A stretch of 7,748 nucleotides of DNA. Source: Bacteroidota bacterium (GTDB taxonomy: Bacteria > Bacteroidota > Bacteroidia > Chitinophagales > UBA10324). Location of the stretch: positions 1 to 7,748 of the forward strand of contig DMRR01000267.1 in assembly GCA_003455275.1 (NCBI GenBank). Reading direction: 5' to 3'. Below are positions 5,600 through 7,748 of the stretch, piece after piece; within the stretch, counting starts at the first letter, position 1, and every line of letters starts with the position of its first letter. The notes beneath the pieces are model-generated. The model saw only the letters and a program-made list of their open reading frames with translations, had not been told where the DNA came from and made no database searches. A program made the position numbers and the translations under genes.

Positions 5600-6916
5600 C
5601 TATTTCCCATCAACAACCTCGCGACCAATACTGTTGTAATAAAATCCTGCTTCGCGCATTTGATCCAAGCCGTAAAGATTTCTTCCATCGAAAATTGTTT
5701 TTGTTTTCAAGAGTGAAGAAATTTTTTCAAAGTCAGGCGTGCGGAACTCAGCCCACTCGGTAAGAATGGCAAGTGCATCTGCATCTTTAAGCATTGCATA
5801 CAAGTCAGTTGCAAATTCCACTTGGCTTCCAAAAATCTTTTTTGCATTCTCCATTGCTTCAGGATCGTAAGCAATCACGCTGCAACCTTCAGCCAGTAAA
5901 TCTTCAATGATGTAGAGTGAAGGAGCTTCGCGTATGTCATCTGTGTTTGGCTTGAACGCAATTCCCCACAGTGCAATCTTTTTTCCTTTGAGGTTCCCAC
6001 CAAAATGATTTTTGATTTTGTGAACGAGCACATGCTTTTGAATGTCGTTCACTTCCATCACCGCATCCAGTATTTTGAAATCATAATTGCTCGAGTGAGC
6101 GGTTTTATGAAGCGCCTGCACATCTTTCGGAAAACAACTTCCGCCATAACCAATTCCGGGAAAGAGAAATCTTTTTCCAATACGGTTATCACTGCCAATT
6201 CCTTTGCGAACCCAATCTACATTGGCTCCAACTTTCTCGCAGAGGTTTGCAATTTCATTCATAAAAGAAATGCGTGTAGCGAGGTAAGAGTTTGCTGCAT
6301 ACTTCGTCATCTCTGCACTGCGCTCATCCATGAAGATGATTGGATTTCCCTGCCTCACAAATGGATCATAAAGCTGCCCCATCATTTTGCGCGCTTTCTC
6401 ACTCGAAGTTCCAACCACAACTCTATCCGGTTTCATGAAGTCCTCCACTGCAATTCCTTCGCGCAAAAATTCAGGATTCGACACCACATCAAATTCCACT
6501 TTCGCATTCTTCGCAATTGCTGCATGAACTTTCTCTGCAGTTCCAACCGGCACAGTGCTTTTATCAATAATCACTTTGTAGTCAGAAATAATTTTTCCTA
6601 AATCATCCGCAACCCCAAGAATGTAAGAGAGGTCAGCACTTCCGTCTTCACCCGGAGGAGTGGGCAGTGCGAGAAATAAAATTTTCGACTGCGAAACTGC
6701 TTCACTCAAATTGGTAGTGAACTTCAGTCGCCCGCTTTTCACATTGCGTTCGAAGAGCACATCGAGGTCGGGTTCGAAAATTGGGAGCTTGCCATCGCGA
6801 AGCATTTTCACTTTCTCTTCGTTGATGTCAACACAAATCACATTGTTGCCTGTTTCAGCAAAGCAGGTTCCGGTTACTAATCCAACATAGCCCGTTCCAA
6901 TTACAGCGATATTCAT
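5600..6916 (-). CDS. ugd: UDP-glucose 6-dehydrogenase
   Basis: A complete 438-residue enzyme that oxidises UDP-glucose to UDP-glucuronate with two NAD+. Domain order is N-terminal Rossmann NAD domain (GTGYVGLVTG, 7-16; PTPPGEDGSADL, 85-96), a central helical dimerisation region, and a C-terminal UDP-binding domain. Key sites: KSTVPVGT (119-126), NPEFLREG (147-154, with Glu148), MTKYAANSYLATRISFMNE (203-221, with Lys205 and Asn209), the catalytic-cysteine loop GYGGSCFPKD (Cys261, Lys264, Asp265), and FKPNTDDIREAPS (321-333). The GSCFPKD loop and the DGSADL segment separate it from the HexNAc dehydrogenase encoded further along the same strand. Its product feeds the UDP-glucuronate decarboxylase two genes downstream. 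The ATG at 6916 gives the standard MNIAVIGTGYVGL N-terminus. Upstream is a 133-base gap with a long inverted repeat; downstream is a heptad array. Confidence 0.97.
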   Translation of the reverse strand: MNIAVIGTGYVGLVTGTCFAETGNNVICVDINEEKVKMLRDGKLPIFEPDLDVLFERNVKSGRLKFTTNLSEAVSQSKILFLALPTPPGEDGSADLSYILGVADDLGKIISDYKVIIDKSTVPVGTAEKVHAAIAKNAKVEFDVVSNPEFLREGIAVEDFMKPDRVVVGTSSEKARKMMGQLYDPFVRQGNPIIFMDERSAEMTKYAANSYLATRISFMNEIANLCEKVGANVDWVRKGIGSDNRIGKRFLFPGIGYGGSCFPKDVQALHKTAHSSNYDFKILDAVMEVNDIQKHVLVHKIKNHFGGNLKGKKIALWGIAFKPNTDDIREAPSLYIIEDLLAEGCSVIAYDPEAMENAKKIFGSQVEFATDLYAMLKDADALAILTEWAEFRTPDFEKISSLLKTKTIFDGRNLYGLDQMREAGFYYNSIGREVVDGK

Positions 6917-6941
6917 TGTTGTCTGATAATTATTGTGTGAG

Positions 6942-7042
6942 GTGAAAAGTCAAAAGTGAAAATTGAAATCTCTAATAATTCGCGTTGAAAAAAATTGAAA
7001 TGAAAATTTTTCTGCGACATGCTTTCACCTTTGACCTTTCAC
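6942..7042 (-). repeat. 101-base inverted repeat built from heptads
   Basis: The left arm on the + strand is GTGAAAA at 6942, GTCAAAA at 6949 and GTGAAAA at 6956, with a weaker fourth unit TTGAAAT at 6963. The right arm on the - strand is GTGAAAG from 7042, GTCAAAG from 7035 and GTGAAAG from 7028. The arms are 21 bases and differ only at position 7 of each heptad (A against G). In a minus-strand transcript these three sites are G-U pairs; in a plus-strand transcript they are A-C mismatches. The centre is 59 bases (6963-7021) and also contains a second copy of AAAATTGAAAT (6959-6969 and 6991-7001). The structure starts 7 bases after the aminotransferase stop and ends 25 bases before the ugd start. 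No T-run follows the right arm, and no flanking duplication was seen. Confidence 0.75.
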
Positions 7043-7049
7043 TAAGTTG

Positions 7050-7748
7050 TTAAATCAATCCCAAAACTGAGTCAGAAATAAATTTCAATTGCTCTTCATC
7101 CATTTCGGTGTGAATGGGAAGCGAGAGCACACGCGGCGAAAGCCACTCTGTATTTTTTAAATCACCAAAAATGCGCGCGCCCTTCTCAAATGCCTTTTGT
7201 TTATGGCAAGCAAGCGGATAATAAAGCATTGTCGGTATTCCACGCTCTTTCAATTTCTCAATCAACTGCGCACGATCCACATCATCAGAAAGAATCATCG
7301 TGTATTGATGATACACATGATGCGCATAAGGCGCGAGATAAGGAGTTGTAATCTTTGGGTGATTTGCAAATGCTTTATCATAATAATCTGCAACCGCCCG
7401 GCGTGCATCGCAGTATTCATCCAGGTGCTGAAGTTTCACTCTTAGAATAGCTGCCTGCAAAGTATCGAGGCGGCTGTTGCATCCAACCAGATCATGATAA
7501 TATTTCACGCGCTGCCCGTGATTGGCAACCATCTTCAGTTTCAAAGCAAGCGCATCATCATTCGTAAACATGGCGCCGCCATCACCATAGCATCCTAAAT
7601 TTTTAGATGGGAAAAAAGAAGTGGTGGACATAAGAGCCATCGCTCCGGTTTTCATTTTCTTTCCGCTTGAAAAGGTGTAGCTTCCTCCGATAGCCTGTGC
7701 GTTATCTTCAATCACAGGAATGTTGTGCTTCGCAGCGAGCGCAAGAAT
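7050..7748 (-). CDS. DegT/DnrJ/EryC1-family sugar aminotransferase, WbpE-like (3' part)
   Basis: The frame is open through the right edge, so the N-terminal third or more is missing; 232 residues of an expected 360-390 are present. Fold type I PLP enzymes of this family transfer an amino group from glutamate to a nucleotide-linked keto sugar. Seen: VIEDNAQAIGG, with Asp15 (pyridine nitrogen) and Gln18 of the fragment; the PLP-lysine motif SFFPSKNLGCYGDGGA (Lys49); NHGQ; VGCNSRLDTLQAAILRVKL; and GIPTMLYYPLACHKQKAF. These closely resemble Pseudomonas WbpE, which makes the 3-amino sugar of UDP-GlcNAc(3NAc)A, but other DegT members share much of this, so the exact substrate stays open. The usual family residue after ED is Ala; here it is Asn. 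It lies upstream of ugd on the same strand, 133 bases away. The GTG at 7715 is an internal Val, not the start. Confidence 0.9.
   Translation of the reverse strand: MLALAAKHNIPVIEDNAQAIGGSYTFSSGKKMKTGAMALMSTTSFFPSKNLGCYGDGGAMFTNDDALALKLKMVANHGQRVKYYHDLVGCNSRLDTLQAAILRVKLQHLDEYCDARRAVADYYDKAFANHPKITTPYLAPYAHHVYHQYTMILSDDVDRAQLIEKLKERGIPTMLYYPLACHKQKAFEKGARIFGDLKNTEWLSPRVLSLPIHTEMDEEQLKFISDSVLGLI

Noticed and set aside
6005..6601. 198-codon open frame on the + strand
   Set aside because: It lies wholly antisense to ugd, which has every catalytic motif. The translated product is Phe/His/Asn-rich with no recognisable domain, as expected for a shadow frame.
6942..7042. Insertion-sequence remnant or MITE
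   Set aside because: The inverted arms would fit, but no flanking target duplication and no transposase remnant are visible, and the arms are made of the heptad units seen as direct arrays elsewhere.

Overview
The window looks like a chromosomal segment of a Bacteroidota (Bacteroidetes) bacterium. The evidence is the RecA sequence type, the lack of Shine-Dalgarno sequences in front of the starts, A/T-rich leaders, the Ala-Gln signal peptide end on the thioredoxin, and the protein families present. This is recognition by eye, not a database result. No rRNA, tRNA, CRISPR array, transposase or phage gene was seen.

Layout. The left third is on the + strand: the 3' end of paaD (phenylacetyl-CoA epoxidase accessory subunit), a small exported thioredoxin-like protein, a complete recA with a leader hairpin and a clear terminator, and a decayed DUF1801-type gene with three frameshifts. 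The right two thirds are on the - strand and read right to left. They hold the 3' part of a WbpE-like DegT-family sugar aminotransferase, ugd (UDP-glucose 6-dehydrogenase), a class I SAM methyltransferase, a UDP-glucuronate decarboxylase (UDP-xylose synthase), and a TviB/WbpO-type UDP-HexNAc 6-dehydrogenase. The last two share one base (TGATG). The two halves converge at about 2400-2460.

How the genes fit together. The minus-strand set is a nucleotide-sugar supply module for a surface glycan (capsule, O-antigen or exopolysaccharide). Ugd oxidises UDP-glucose to UDP-glucuronate, and the decarboxylase turns that into UDP-xylose. The TviB-like enzyme should make a UDP-N-acetylhexosaminuronate. 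The aminotransferase adds an amino group to a keto sugar. The methyltransferase may decorate a sugar or another part of the pathway. No glycosyltransferase, flippase or polymerase is visible, so the locus probably extends beyond the right edge.

The least explained signal is in the spacers. At least four gaps carry short, degenerate arrays with a 7-base period. Each uses a different word and begins within a few bases to a few tens of bases after a stop codon (674-701, 2429-2456, 5571-5598, 6942-7042). In the aminotransferase/ugd gap two such arrays face each other. The three differences between their arms all fall at heptad position 7 and become G-U pairs only in the minus-strand transcript, giving a continuous 21-bp stem around a 59-base centre. 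No complete new enzymatic or defence system was recognised; the genes themselves belong to known families.
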